Source: Heliocidaris tuberculata (lineage: Eukaryota > Echinodermata > Echinoidea > Camarodonta > Echinometridae). Taken from it: a stretch of DNA of 64,000 bases. The DNA is taken from NCBI GenBank assembly GCA_025618425.1, contig CM046850.1, positions 25,617,205 through 25,681,204 of the forward strand. Direction: 5' to 3'. The notes beneath the pieces are model-generated. The model worked only from the letters and a program-made list of their open reading frames with translations, was not told the origin of the DNA and did no database searches. This document shows, in pieces, positions 36,001 through 45,948 of the stretch (position 1 is its first letter; each line of letters starts with the position of its first letter). A program made the translations under genes and the position numbers.

Positions 36001-39000
36001 TCGCTAAGCTACTTTAATATTGAAGGGAAATGAAGAAATACTACAATGTAAGATATGATACAGGATTTAAGACACATATATACATACACTTTATGCGCAG
36101 GAAGATCTATGTTTTCTTGCACGTGTCGTATCATGCCTTTCTTTTTAGTCAAAGGGTTTGTGAAGATATCCATATGTTAAATGCCAAATTATAAATAGTG
36201 AACAGTTCTGCTTTTATTTCAAACTATTCTTGTTGAATTCCTTGTTACAGAAGCAGTTAAGAATAATAATATTCAGCTTTCTATGTTTTCCACTTGTACT
36301 TGTACATGGCAGTTTGGCAATATAAATGGGTACCCAGAAGGAGCTCAAAGAGAGGGGACAATACAACCAGTGGGTCCTCCTCACCCCATACCGGCTTCGC
36401 TCAGCTCTCAAGTTCATGTCAGGTGATGGACAGAGCATGCTACCAGAAATGTCAAGGCTCTCCTTTTATTGAAAGAAACCAGCAGAGTTCTTTTCTGAAC
36501 TTGACTCTGGAAAGAGCAACCAACAAACCTTTTAAAGATAACTTACATTGTGTTTCCATTTGCCTTTTTAATATTTTTCATGCTTGTTTATCAGGTACTT
36601 TGACCAAGCAATCCGCACCTACAAAGATGGCCAGGAGGCTCTTCGAGGAGTGGGCCTAGGCAAGACCTCCATCATGGGCACCATGTTGAAGAACTTGGCC
36701 ATGACATACTGTGAGATGAAGGACTACAAGACAGCCTTGGACTACGCAGACCGAGCTGCCGGTATCCGGGAGAAGACCCTTGGAGACGACCATCCCGATG
36801 TCGCAAGGGCGCACTACTTTGTAGGCTCTCTCTACAAGTCACTTGGTGACCAGGAGAGACAGGCTGGCAAGCATATTTGTAAGTTCCTTCCTTCATGTCA
36901 AAGAAAAATTAATAAAATATGCAACAGAATAAAAGCTGAAGTGAAAAAAACAGGAAAAGAACATTTTTGTTGTCTCAGTTTTAAAAAGAAATAGTTTGAA
37001 TGTAATGAGCTGAATTTAATTTAAAAAATTTAAAAAGTGGATTGCATGTACCCTTTTAGAATAAAGACTTGTTTTTGTATTCAGTTCATTATATTAAATC
37101 AACAGTTCTTAACACCAAAGATGGTTTATCTGTCAGGGAAACAAATTTCTTATTTTTTAAAATAATCTTTTGATAATTCCTTTCTTTGAATTTGAGGTAC
37201 AATATTTCAGAGATTTTGATAAACAAAGTGAAGGAAGAAATAATATTTATTAAGCTGTTTTCCCACATTGAAAAACAAAGCTTTTCCTTGGGTGCCCTTA
37301 TTGATTTAATATTATATCAAATTAAAAGGGATCATTTTACTTCCCAAACCCCAAAACACTACTGCACAGTTCATTGCATAAATTGCAAATAGATGAAATG
37401 TGTTTCGATTCATTTTCCAAATTTTTTGCATCACTCCTTTCTTCATTCCAATTCAGTCGAGATTGAGGAGTACAAGAAAGCTCGAGAGTGCTTTGACAGG
37501 GCCCTCATTATCGAGTTCAAGGTCGGGTATGCACGACGCAGCCAGGACTACGAAGACCTTAAAGAGGACATCGAGAAGCTCTTTAACCTCCTCAAGAAGC
37601 AGAGGGAATGGCAGCGATACAGCTTGAAGTTCAAGGTGATGCATTTTTACACATATTTTGCAGAAAATCAGAGAAGTGTTGAGAGTCTTTATGCTGTATG
37701 AAGCTGGAAAGTGCTGTGTGAATCCTGAGGCAGGTCCCCAGGAACGATTTACGTACATGTACTACTGAGAGTAGAAAGTCATGCACCACATTTCTCTACA
37801 CCTGCACATGGTAAACCCCCGGTGATGTCACTTCGTATTCAAAAGTGTAACACATGTTCGTTAGCGGAGTTAAAAATGAGCCCCTACTTTGCTTAATTTC
37901 AAGAACATTTTCCACAAAATATGAACCAATCCTTCTGCGTAAAAACAGGTCCTAAATGGGCTCTAAATGCAATCCTATTCTTGGCTCATTGAGTGGACAT
38001 TTAAACTACCCTATTTTGTGGGAATGTTATTCGCTTCGCTGGTTTTCTTTTTTTCTTTAAAAAGAAAATATTATATGACCCTTTTCTTTGGGGAAATTTC
38101 TTGGTCTGGAAAAACTTTTCAATGTTTACACAAAATCAATATAAAGTGGCACCACCGGGGCTACAACTCCCCCCTCCCCTTCCATCTCCCTTGCCCCCCC
38201 CCCCCCCATTCCCACCTCCCCCAGTTCCCAGGGCCATACCCTGATGACTAAAATGATCCTAAATTCATCAGGAATCAGAATTCAAATTTTAATCCGTCTT
38301 TTTTTATCTTTATAGGAGCATGAGAAAGGCCTTTTTGTTCCTGTCAAAGAGCTAGAGGCTAGCAGCAGCAGCAGCAGCAGTACAGCTGGGACTAGCTCTG
38401 ATCATAAGTACAGAAAGAGACCTGGAGGTAAGGATAAATTTGTTGTCTTTCTGAAGTCATGTTTGGTGCTAAAAATATGGAAAATCAGATCTTAGGTAGA
38501 AAACATAAGAGGTTGAAGCCTCTTGCATTGCTCTCATAAAATGTCAGGAAACTTTGCAAAAAAATCTTTCTTAAGCACACTCTGGTTTTATGCTCTTTTC
38601 TTTCTTTCTTTCACTATGGTAAAAACTGGTGTTCAAAATGTGATTGCAATAGATCTTCACTCCTATGCTGTAGGAAGTGATGTTTGTTAAAGTGTACCTA
38701 CCACCTGAAAAAAATAATTTGTATACCGCTATAAAGTATAAAATTAACCTCAAAGAACTTTATCTGGCATTCTATAGTCAACAGTTTAGGAGTATGAAGG
38801 AAATAAAGGATAACATTGAGGTGCTCGCGCGGAACCGAACATCTGAGTTGGGTTTAGCGTGAGCCCTTGTCTTGGCGAGCCCGTACGGATGCGTTGAGTA
38901 GTCTACTCTTGAGTTGCTTTTACGCTTATAGAGAGTGTAATTAAATTTGCAATATCTCTTTATAGAAGTAATATTTGAAGCCCATATTTTGAATATAGTT

Positions 39001-39308
39001 TAATGACATGGAATCTCTAACATACAGAGCAAAATATTTTTTGGTGACTGGTGCCTTTAAAGCAAAACCTTTTTTTTTCTCAAAAAGAATTTGAACAATA
39101 GAACGCATATAACTAATCAACAATTATTTCCCCCTATCCTGGAGCTAGCTGCCAGGATCGGCTAACATGCATGAGAAGTAGTGATGTCAGACAATTTTAT
39201 TTTGCTTTTTTTTTTTTTTTTTTTTTTTTTTCTCCAGATCCCATCAAGCCATCAAGTCCCGTTGCTCCTGAAAGCCCCCCTGACCCAAAGAAGTGTCAGG
39301 TTTCCTGA
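23817..39308 (+). CDS. DED - STAND/NB-ARC NTPase - TPR protein, 996 aa, 16 coding exons
   Basis: Coding exons: 23817-23879, 24809-24947, 25554-25668, 26385-26567, 27579-27718, 29084-29216, 30513-30879, 32565-32966, 33778-34118, 34467-34576, 35194-35359, 35522-35707, 36595-36878, 37457-37635, 38316-38427, 39238-39308. Total 2991 nt; all 15 introns are GT-AG and all phases join without a stop. The product has a death-effector-like domain, a nucleotide-binding STAND module, a helical middle, TPRs and a Ser/Pro-rich tail. Metazoan proteins of this layout act as cytosolic sensors or scaffolds in innate immunity and apoptosis: ATP/ADP exchange drives oligomerisation, and the death-fold domain recruits adaptors or caspases. 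That role is inferred from family. ATGG is in good context, and the first residues MAFDDDIIKPWGLFLLDIA form helix 1 of the death fold, so nothing coding is missing upstream. TTTTAATACAATTAG at 23765-23779 looks like a 3' splice site, so a 5' untranslated exon is likely. No signal peptide or membrane segment is evident. Confidence 0.88.
25205..25545 (+). repeat. Intron 2 polypyrimidine tract (CTT/CCT)n
   Basis: About 340 bp that are nearly pure C/T on the plus strand and end within 10 bp of the exon 3 acceptor (TAG at 25551-25553). Frames in either strand (poly-Ser/Pro or Arg/Glu/Gly) are artefacts. The tract can form triplex-type structures and supplies an unusually long pyrimidine tract for splicing. 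Confidence 0.85.
26665..27215 (+). repeat. Intron 4 (CTA)n trinucleotide array
   Basis: ACT/CTA triplets fill most of this interval on both sides of a MITE at 26714-26907. Internal landmarks AAGTACTACTACTGCTACT repeat, showing a small higher-order duplication at about 26930-27070. Confidence 0.9.
26714..26907. mobile_element. Tc1/mariner-type MITE inside the (CTA)n array
   Basis: The ends TACAGTCAAACCTG and CAGGTTTCACTGTA are near-perfect inverted repeats flanked by TA, the target duplication of Tc1/mariner elements. The interior repeats GAAAGACCACCTGTCTATAA-like phrases in both directions. It has no coding capacity. Confidence 0.8.
27753..28205. mobile_element. Possible TIR element in intron 5
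   Basis: AGCCCTATGTCTGCGCAC near 27756 and TGCGCAGACTTGGGCACT at 28187-28204 are inverted and similar. A third copy (GTGCCCATGTCTGCGCACTC) is internal at 27952. Boundaries are tentative. Confidence 0.45.
28238..28478 (+). mobile_element. tRNA-derived SINE in intron 5
   Basis: The head has an A-box-like TGGTCTATTGGTAAAGGC and a B-box-like GGTCCTGGGCTCGATCCCC in tRNA spacing. These are the internal RNA polymerase III promoter elements. A ~150 bp non-tRNA body follows, and the tail is (ATT)n at 28467-28478. The tRNA cloverleaf is degraded, so it is not a tRNA gene. Confidence 0.8.
30928..31925 (+). repeat. Intron 7 minisatellite, 15-bp unit
   Basis: About 1 kb of TTGGTAGAAAGGGAC/GA-type units. 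The period is close to 15 bp, a multiple of three, so the antisense strand stays open for up to 202 codons (Phe-Leu-Pro-x-Ser-Leu-Ser-Thr-Asn units). There is no sign of real coding. Confidence 0.85.
32140..32603 (+). mobile_element. 5'-truncated LINE flanked by 79 bp direct repeats at exon 8
   Basis: 32140-32218 and 32525-32603 are direct copies (3 mismatches in 79). Between them lies ~306 bp whose open frame reads LFAKYFIYSCKYKNIKPTF and ends at TAA 32417-32419, a phrase typical of the C-terminus of LINE polyproteins. It continues to AATAAAATCTTG and an A-rich end at 32517-32526. The repeats include the last 40 bp of intron 7 and the first 39 bp of exon 8. In the upstream copy the acceptor CTAG is CTAC, so only the downstream copy can splice normally. 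Confidence 0.75.
32565..32966 (+). other. Exon 8: winged-helix region with MHP motif (residues 381-514)
   Basis: LVRLAILPGLFSQTWGLNIL resembles the start of the winged-helix part of NB-ARC proteins (LAVFPG-like). YSMHPLVRCLCL has MHP at residues 476-478 in the position of the MHD motif whose histidine contacts bound ADP. An acidic, Ser-rich stretch (DMDQEGSSSRRQSLSD) lies between the two and may be a disordered or phosphorylated loop. The 5' end of this exon is duplicated 385 bp upstream beside a retroelement insertion. Confidence 0.75.
32981..33394. mobile_element. TTAA-bounded TIR element (family C), intron 8
   Basis: It starts TTAACCCTTTCAGGACA and ends GTCCTGAAAGGATTAA. CCCTTT ends with TTAA targets are what piggyBac-type elements show. 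It begins 14 bp after the exon 8 donor. An inverted relative is at 58221-58637. Confidence 0.75.
33778..34576 (+). other. Exons 9-10: helical linker between NTPase and TPRs (residues ~515-664)
   Basis: No named domain recognised. The segment is rich in charged and aromatic residues (ITQYLELEMRKTF, FMERFMFTKERSKFFHQRAAAA, GWVNHQGWYADQQLQLHV) and likely helical. Exon 9 begins after CTCTACACCCTCAAG; choosing an acceptor at 33728 would put stops in frame, which fixes the exon start at 33778. Exon 10 includes PLTYCQTKLTM. Confidence 0.6.
35194..37635 (+). other. Exons 11-14: tetratricopeptide repeats (residues ~665-936)
   Basis: Repeats of about 42 residues resemble kinesin-light-chain TPRs. Examples are RARSINALGSAYFKKGEKYE plus EALVQHKEALEVLKTV, then YTFYLMNIGTCYHELG, then LKNLAMTYCEMKDYKTALDY plus DRAAGIREKTLGDDHPDVA, then ARAHYFVGSLYKSLGD, and EEYKKARECFDRALII. 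The consensus positions (L/G/Y, A, Y/F, A, P) are conserved. In this architecture TPRs take the place of LRR or WD40 repeats as the ligand-sensing or autoinhibitory arm (inference). The segment ends with a probable coiled coil, LKEDIEKLFNLLKKQREWQRY. Confidence 0.75.
38316..39308 (+). other. Exons 15-16: Ser/Pro-rich C-terminal tail (residues 937-996)
   Basis: A poly-Ser run encoded by (AGC)n at 38361-38379 is followed by a basic patch (KYRKRPGG) and a proline-rich end (KPSSPVAPESPPDPKK) closing at TGA 39306-39308. It is low-complexity and probably disordered. The last acceptor lies directly after a poly-T of ~22 bases. Confidence 0.7.
38687..39060. mobile_element. TTAA-bounded element (family B), intron 15
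   Basis: It begins TTAAAGTGTACCTACCACCT and ends TTGGTGACTGGTGCCTTTAA. It matches 55244-55599 along its length (shared AAAATTAACCTCAAA, GAGTATGA, GGATAA blocks). Non-coding. Confidence 0.65.
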
Positions 39309-39934
39309 AAATGGCCACGGAATGGAGTCCTGAAATGGCATGGATGATGTTACATTAAATCGCAGCACTGATTTAATTCTATGTACCAACCAGGCCTAAT
39401 ATATTACAACCATTGCTGTGTTTCTAGGCCACTGCACAACCAAGATATTCTTTTCATTTTGTATGTTGCATTGTACAGTATTGAAAGGATGTTTATCTCG
39501 TCTTTTTGTAAACAGAAATCTTGTAAATCTACATGCAGCTATTTTTCAAAGAAGTGTGATTATGGCATATGCCTTGTGTTTGTCATAAGTGGGATAAAAA
39601 CTAAATTGAATTGGATTTAGTGTTGAAATACATCACTTTAAATCTGTTGTGATTTTTAACAATAGGTAGACAATACAAATGGGGTCAAACCATACCCTCT
39701 ATGGTTTAATCATTTGCACCAAGATAACTTAGATAATGTTCTGTAGATGAGGGCAAGTCCAATTTATGTCCCAATCATTATCGAGTATAATGGAATTGCG
39801 TTATGGAATTGTGAACATGAAATGATATTAATACATGTATATCATTCTACTTGATATTCTGCTTGATCCAAGCTCTAGGAGGGCTATCAGCTTGACATAA
39901 TCATCTTTGGATATGGTTAGTAACGGACAGGTAT
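39309..39934 (+). other. Probable 3' UTR of the DED-STAND-TPR gene
   Basis: Unique AT-rich sequence follows the stop codon. ATTAAA at 39353-39358 is the nearest possible polyadenylation signal; no canonical AATAAA was seen close by. The true 3' end is undetermined. Confidence 0.4.
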
Positions 39935-39945
39935 ATATATACATG

Positions 39946-40001
<56 letters not shown>

Positions 40002-40689
40002 TACCTAGATTCAACGAAGGGGCGAATTTTATTCTTTTTATATATATACCTAGATTCAACCAAGGGGCGAATTTTTTTTTTATTGTATATATGTATATCA
40101 GCACGAAATGACATTACAGAGAATTAATGGATTCAAAATGTTAGTATATGTTTAGAATTAATTTGATTCAATTTGCATTTATGGCAAAAAGAATCGTATA
40201 ATAACTACCTTTTGTGTGCGATAAGGTATTTTTAGTAAATCCCCAAACTACTGATATACTACTGAATCAAGAAAAACAGACATCGCCCTGAGTCCAACCT
40301 CAGGACGTTAGATCCCCAAGAGTTATACATATATAGATTTTCCACGTTATATTATACGAAAATGAGTTCTCCCTACCGAACAAAACTTTGTAGTAATATA
40401 AGTAATTTGGCACCCTCTATGTTTATATCGATAGAATGTCTCCTACCCGTACGGAAATGGGAAAAAACAGTGCTGAAAACGTTATGGCGAATCAAAAAAT
40501 TCCCCTTTACACCTAATTCCCCCATCCATCAATTTTTTTTTTGCACAGGACTTCGCCTTAAGTAGGATTTATGTATATATATACATATATACATATATAT
40601 ATTTAAAGATATGTACCCTGTTTGCTGTTGTCACAACAGTGTTTGTGTATTTGAATAGAAATCATATTTAATGGATTGTTCTCTTTACA
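39935..40689. repeat. (TA)n tract and a duplicated ~50 bp phrase
   Basis: A TA run lies at 39947-39992. CCTAGATTCAACGAAGGGGC at 40003 and CCTAGATTCAACCAAGGGGC at 40049 form a tandem duplication with TA flanks. The rest to 40689 holds no recognised gene. Confidence 0.7.
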
Positions 40690-41510
40690 AGTAATGAAAT
40701 ATTCACAAAATTTTTACCGACAATCATGATGTAAAATCAGATTTTGAATTACAAATTTCTTAGAGCTCTTGAGATCATTTTTAAAGAAATTTTGCATATT
40801 TTACAGTCATTTTTATTAGATTGCACATATATTTAGTAGAACAGAAAGAGTTTACTCTTTGTCATTATAAGTAATAATTTTTAAGCCTAGAAAGTATTGA
40901 GACATTTTACTGACAATCATGTTTCATAAGCCTAATTTTAAGTATGAATTTCGTACTGATCTGCCGACATTAAAAAAAAAAAATGTAAATATGTATTTGT
41001 ATGACATCATTGTATAAATGGCACACATTTGATGAACTTGAAAGGGATGACTCACTCTCATTATAGTACTAAATTTTAGTCTCTAAAATATTGTATTACT
41101 TTCACTTACAATCATGATGCAAAAGCAAAGCTCATTTTTTTTTTTCAATTTTAAAAATTTGAAGAAATTGTTGATTACTAGTATATATTTTCATTGTTTA
41201 GATTGCTCATACATGTTATGTGAATAGCGATTTTACTCATTTTCTTCATAAGTACTAACATTTAGTTGAATGAAAATAGCCAACTCAGATTTACTTGCCA
41301 TTGGTTTTGAATGCAGCTCATTAATTGGTGATTTTTTAATGCTGGAAATTTAGAAAAAAACAAACAAGAGCGTGAAATAGAGATTTTACTCTTTGTCGTC
41401 ATAATTACTCACCGTTAATCAAGTGAAAGCAACCAACTCTGATATACTTGCCATTGGTTTTGAAAGCAACTCATCAATTGATGACTTTTTAAAAAAATGC
41501 TAAAAGTTTA
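40690..41510. repeat. Degenerate ~150-200 bp tandem repeat
   Basis: Landmarks recur in order: ACAATCATG(A)TG-like at about 40720, 40910 and 41110; TTTACTCTTTGTCATTATAA-like at 40850, 41050, 41232 and 41389; GCCATTGGTTTTGAA at 41299 and 41449. Units are strongly diverged and AT-rich. No coding potential. Confidence 0.55.
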
Positions 41511-41976
41511 GGAAAACCAACTACCAAGAAACAAACAAGTAAATAGATGAACAAAAGAGTCAAGGCAATATCATTTAGCAAGTATTCATATGAATTACTT
41601 GCATGCATAGTCAAGTAGAAGGAAAGAAAGATTGTGCTACATATAAGAATCAACCCTATTAGATGTTGAATTGTAAAGCTGTGAATGTGGAAGGTTTTTA
41701 TCATCGTGCAGTGTAAAGTTGTTATGAAGAGCTCCGATGTAACAAGGTAATTTTGCTGTTCCCAGGTTTTTATGTTCTTCTGTTTACCATGATATAAGGA
41801 TATTCCAGATATTACACAGTATTTTTCCTGGTCCCAAGGTCCTCGTTATAGTGAGTTTCCACTGTATTGGTGTTACATGTATGTATAATTTTACACATTT
41901 AGATCAATGGTTATAGCTTGAAATGATTGCAGCTTATCTTGAATTTCATGACACATTCCAACTTACATAAATAGCA

Positions 41977-42747
41977 TCGTTCTTGTCGTGTTTGCACCGA
42001 AATATTATGATCATGTGAAAGACTGATTCTGTATCATTTTAAGCAATATATGATAATTTCCAAGATTTCTAATATCATACACTTCTCCATATACTTGTAC
42101 TTTCATGTCAGTACTAAAATTTTTTTAGAATTTACTTGAAAGTGGAAGGATCTGTATTTTTTATGCCTCCGCTGAACGAAGGTGGTGCCGTAGGCATTGC
42201 GTTTTTCGGGTTGTGCGTCCGTCCATCCTGCTTTCTCGTTCTAGTGATAACTCAAGAACCACATGAGGTATGAACTTCAAACTTGGTGCTAGTATGTATC
42301 ACCATAGGAAGATGATCTCATTAGATTTTGGGGTATGTAGGTCAAAGGTCAAGGTCACAGGCCAATTTCTGAAATTTCAGGTGTTGGCCTTGTTCTAGCG
42401 ATAACTCAAGAACCATTTGAGGTATGAACTTCAAACTTGGTGCTAGTATGTATCACCATAGGAAGACGATCTGATTAGATTTTGGGGGTACATAGGTCAA
42501 AGGTCAAGGTCACAGAGGCCAATATCTGAAATTTCAGGTGTTAGCCTTGTTCTAACGATAACTCAAGAACCATTCTTTTCGTGTTTGCACCGTAATATGA
42601 TCATGTAAAAGAATGATTCTGTATCATTTTAAGCAATATATGATAATTTCTAAGATTTCTAATATACACTTCTCCATATACTTATTTCATGTCAGTACTA
42701 AATTTTTTGTAGAATTTACTTGAAAGTGGAAGGGTCTGTATTTTTCT
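41977..42747. repeat. ~180 bp direct duplication flanking a ~160 bp tandem repeat
   Basis: 41977-42164 and 42571-42747 are direct copies (GTATCATTTTAAGCAATATA, GAATTTACTTGAAAGTGGAA). Between them lies a dispersed-repeat phrase ATGCCTCCGCTGAACGAAGG, followed by about 2.3 units of a ~162 bp tandem repeat (GATAACTCAAGAACCA, AGGTCAAAGGTCAAGGTCAC). Confidence 0.8.
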
Positions 42748-43517
42748 TTCATATTTATTGCCTACTGTTTTTTTTTATTGTTTTTTTTTAGCTTGTCTAT
42801 GTTGATACATGTAGTTCCCAAATGTGAGAAATATGACTCAAACAACAGAACAACAAGTCACACAAATATGAAGTAAAAACCAAACATTTTGGGGGGTTCC
42901 TTTTTTTTCAACTTCTGTGAATTATTTTTTGTCAGTCATGCCATAGGCTGAAATTTTGCATTTGATATCTCTGTGTGACTAAAATATTATTTTAGCAGAG
43001 ATTATATCTGATTTGTGTTGTTTATGAATTCATATTGTGAAAAGAGCTAAAAATTTATTAGTGAAAAATGTTTTTCCTACAGATATTTGAACTTTATTTT
43101 CATGAAAACATTGTTTTGTTCTTGGCTATAACTAGCAGACATCATGATTTTGAGTGTGATTGGAATATATGTGAGATTTTTCTTAGCTGTAAATATATTT
43201 TGCTTTTTACATGTAGATTTCCAATACTAATAAAGAAGAAAAACGACCCAAAATCATGAATAAATGAAAAACAATGAAATTTTGCCATTTTTTTAAAATC
43301 TGGAATTCTCAACTCATACATCATGAATAGTTTCATGAAGGCTGCAGACAGGCTTTTTAGTCTGTATAAAGTGTGACTGAAGTATAATGCTTTTACTTTC
43401 ATGTGTGGACATATTTTGAATTTCTTTTTTAGCTTTTGCCAATACTATTATATTTATAATTCATGTGTGGATGAAATCATGAAATATATATGCTCATGGA
43501 TATTTTCAAGTATACTA
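42748..43517. other. Intergenic, nothing recognised
   Basis: AT-rich DNA with poly-T runs and short chance frames only. Confidence 0.5.
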
Positions 43518-43677
43518 TTAATACATGGTTGGGAGTGCGTTAGTGCGATCTGGCAACACCACGATTTTTATCGTGGTGTACTAACGCACGAGGCGTAGCC
43601 GAGTGTGTTAGACACCACGATAAAAACCTGCGTGTTGCAGGATCGCACTAACACACGAACTCACAACCATGTATTAA
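43518..43677. mobile_element. 160 bp foldback MITE
   Basis: It runs TTAATACATGGTTG to CAACCATGTATTAA and is palindromic through most of its length (GCGTTAGTGCGATC, CACGATTTTTATCGTGGTGT, ACACCACGATAAAAACC, GGATCGCACTAACACAC). It is bounded by TTAA and shares its right TTAA with the next element. Confidence 0.8.
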
Positions 43678-44261
43678 AGGGAAATCCAACCTTAATAGCA
43701 AGTTGCTTTGAAAGAAAGAGGAAAAATCAGAGAAGCAGATTGGTGAAAGTTTGAATGAAATCGGACAAGCAATAAGAAAGTTATGAATTTTTGAAATTTG
43801 TAATCACTATGCATATGGGAATTTCAAATTGGCCGAATAGGTAATGTCAGTGTGATGTAGCTGTGGACAACTCCCCCATTCGCTCTAACACACAAAATGA
43901 CTAAAATGTCACCTTTTTTCAAAATTACTCAGTAGGATCTTTTCGCTCATGAGGACCTATAACATTGTGGTATCTCCAATATGTTTTGAGTACTGCCCCG
44001 AGGGTAAAAGCGCCTCGAAGAAAACCGCAAATTAATGATATTTTTGTGTACGACAAATGGGAGAGTTGCCCACAAAAATGTCACAATTGACTCACCAAAT
44101 TGCCAATTTGAAATTCGCATAGATGTAGTGATCTCATTTTTCAAACATGCATAACTTTCTTAATCCTTGTCCGATTTCTTTCAAACTTTCACCATCTTGT
44201 TTTTCTTATTTTTCTGCTTTCACACAAATCATCTTATTACCAAGGTTGGATTGCCCTTTAA
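43674..44261. mobile_element. TTAA-bounded TIR element (family A), intact length
   Basis: TTAAAGGGAAATCCAACCTT to AAGGTTGGATTGCCCTTTAA, 588 bp. It is the uninterrupted counterpart of the copy at 18228-19056. The minus-strand frame inside has no protein features. Confidence 0.8.
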
Positions 44262-44768
44262 TAGTTTTATAAAACGGGTCTACAATCTTAGTGTTTTCTT
44301 ACAATTTTAGTGTTTGGACAACTCCCCCATTCGCTCTAACACACAAAATGACTAAAATGTCACCTTTTTTCAAAATTACTCAGTAGGATCTTTTCGCTCA
44401 TGAGGACCTATAACATTGTGGTATCTCCAATATGTTTTGAGTACTGCCCCGAGGGTAAAAGCGCCTCGAAGAAAACCGCAAATTAATGATATTTTTGTGT
44501 ACGACAAATGGGAGAGTTGTCCACAAAAATGTCACAATTGACTCACCAAATTGCCAATTTGAAATTCGCATAGATGTAGTGATCTCATTTTTCAAACATG
44601 CATAACTTTCTTAATCCTTGTCCGATTTCTTTCAAACTTTCACCATCTTGTTTTTCTTATTTTTCTGCTTTCACACAAATCATCTTATTACCAAGGTTGG
44701 ATTGCCCTTTAATAGTTTTATAAAACGGGTCTACAATCTTAGTGTTTTCTTACAATTTTAGTGTTTGA
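43867..44768. repeat. Recent 451 bp tandem duplication
   Basis: 43867-44317 is repeated almost exactly at 44318-44768 (one clear difference, GTTGCCCAC versus GTTGTCCAC). The unit contains the right two thirds of the family A element plus ~55 bp of its flank. Confidence 0.9.
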
Positions 44769-45948
44769 TCCGGATTAGCCGTGCGTTAGTCTCCTCGCTG
44801 TGCGTTTACTTTTTTTTTGCTCGGTCACGTGGTGTTATTTGACCAATCAGGATGGCTACATTCTTGAACCCGTTTTATAATGATGTTTAACACACATAAA
44901 TGGCTGAAATTCATGGTTTGAAGTGTGCATACATTTACTTGAAAAATGCTTCTACAATAGCTGTAGACCCAACTATATTCAGTTAGTTGAAATGTCGTTA
45001 ATGATTTTATAATTTGCAATATGGTACTAGCATGGATACTTTAATGACATTTGGAATAAAGTAATCTACAAGACTCATTCTCATCACTTGATACATTCAT
45101 GATACGTCTATGCATGATGCTGTCATTGAGTAATTCGTGTCAAATATTGATTAAGGCCCGAATTCACAAAAGAGGTTTTGTTTAAGCCATGGTTTAAATC
45201 CCCTCCTGTGTTTTTTAGCGTACGTGGTTGGAACTCAAAAGCGCGAATTGGTGCAAAACCGCGAATTGCCGCCTATGCATGTAGAAAATAAGTTCAGCGT
45301 GACATGTGTACAATAATTGCACAGCATGCACATATGCACAACAAACACGCACAGCTGGTGCAGTCCATGCAGTTATTACGTGAGACGGTGAGTGACTGAC
45401 TACCAAACTACCAACACATTCTGGATCACCCCCCCCCCCACTTTTCAAAGTGGATTTACGCCCCTGCTTCATGATAATTAATGAGAAATGTTTGATGTTT
45501 TGTAGGGTTCAGAGCGGGTTAAACAATGGAACACGATCCGCGTCTAGCAATTTGCGGTTTTGCACCAATTCGCGCTTTTGTCAAAGAAATTCTATAATAA
45601 TGACATAGAATGTCTTTGACTTTTGTACTCCAAAAAGATTATAGAATCTCTTTGTTGTACTCCAACACACGCCGCCGCGCTGGAACACTGTCGCACATAC
45701 GTAGAGTATGACACTGCACTACGCGCTGAACTTATTTTCTACATGCTTAGGCGGCAATTCGCGGTTTTGCACCAATTCGCGCTTTTGAGTTCCAACATAC
45801 GTGCGCACGGAATCATATCCGATCATATATTTTCTTTGAGCGCGCGCATGGGCAATGTGCGCTTATTTACCCTTATTTTAGTACGCAAACGGAGAGTGGC
45901 TACGAGAAGAGAGCGGTAAAGAGAAAGAGGAGGGAACAAGATTAGCTG
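44769..45948. repeat. Inverted repeats around 45.2-45.8 kb
   Basis: 45219-45300 (GAACTCAAAAGCGCGAATTG, GTGCAAAACCGCGAATTG) is inverted at about 45722-45803. The shared phrase also occurs a third time at 45547-45580. 45155-45202 is a left end like the MITE at 23526. 44769-45154 shows nothing recognised. Confidence 0.6.

Noticed and set aside
35740..36010. Possible diverged TIR pair (AAAGGTAGTGGCGCGAAAAGA versus inverted sequence near 35985)
   Set aside because: Inverted similarity is weak and the borders cannot be set.
41730..41870. Possible MITE end (TCGTTATAGTGAGTTTCCAC)
   Set aside because: Only one recognisable end; the partner near 41736 is too weak to define an element.
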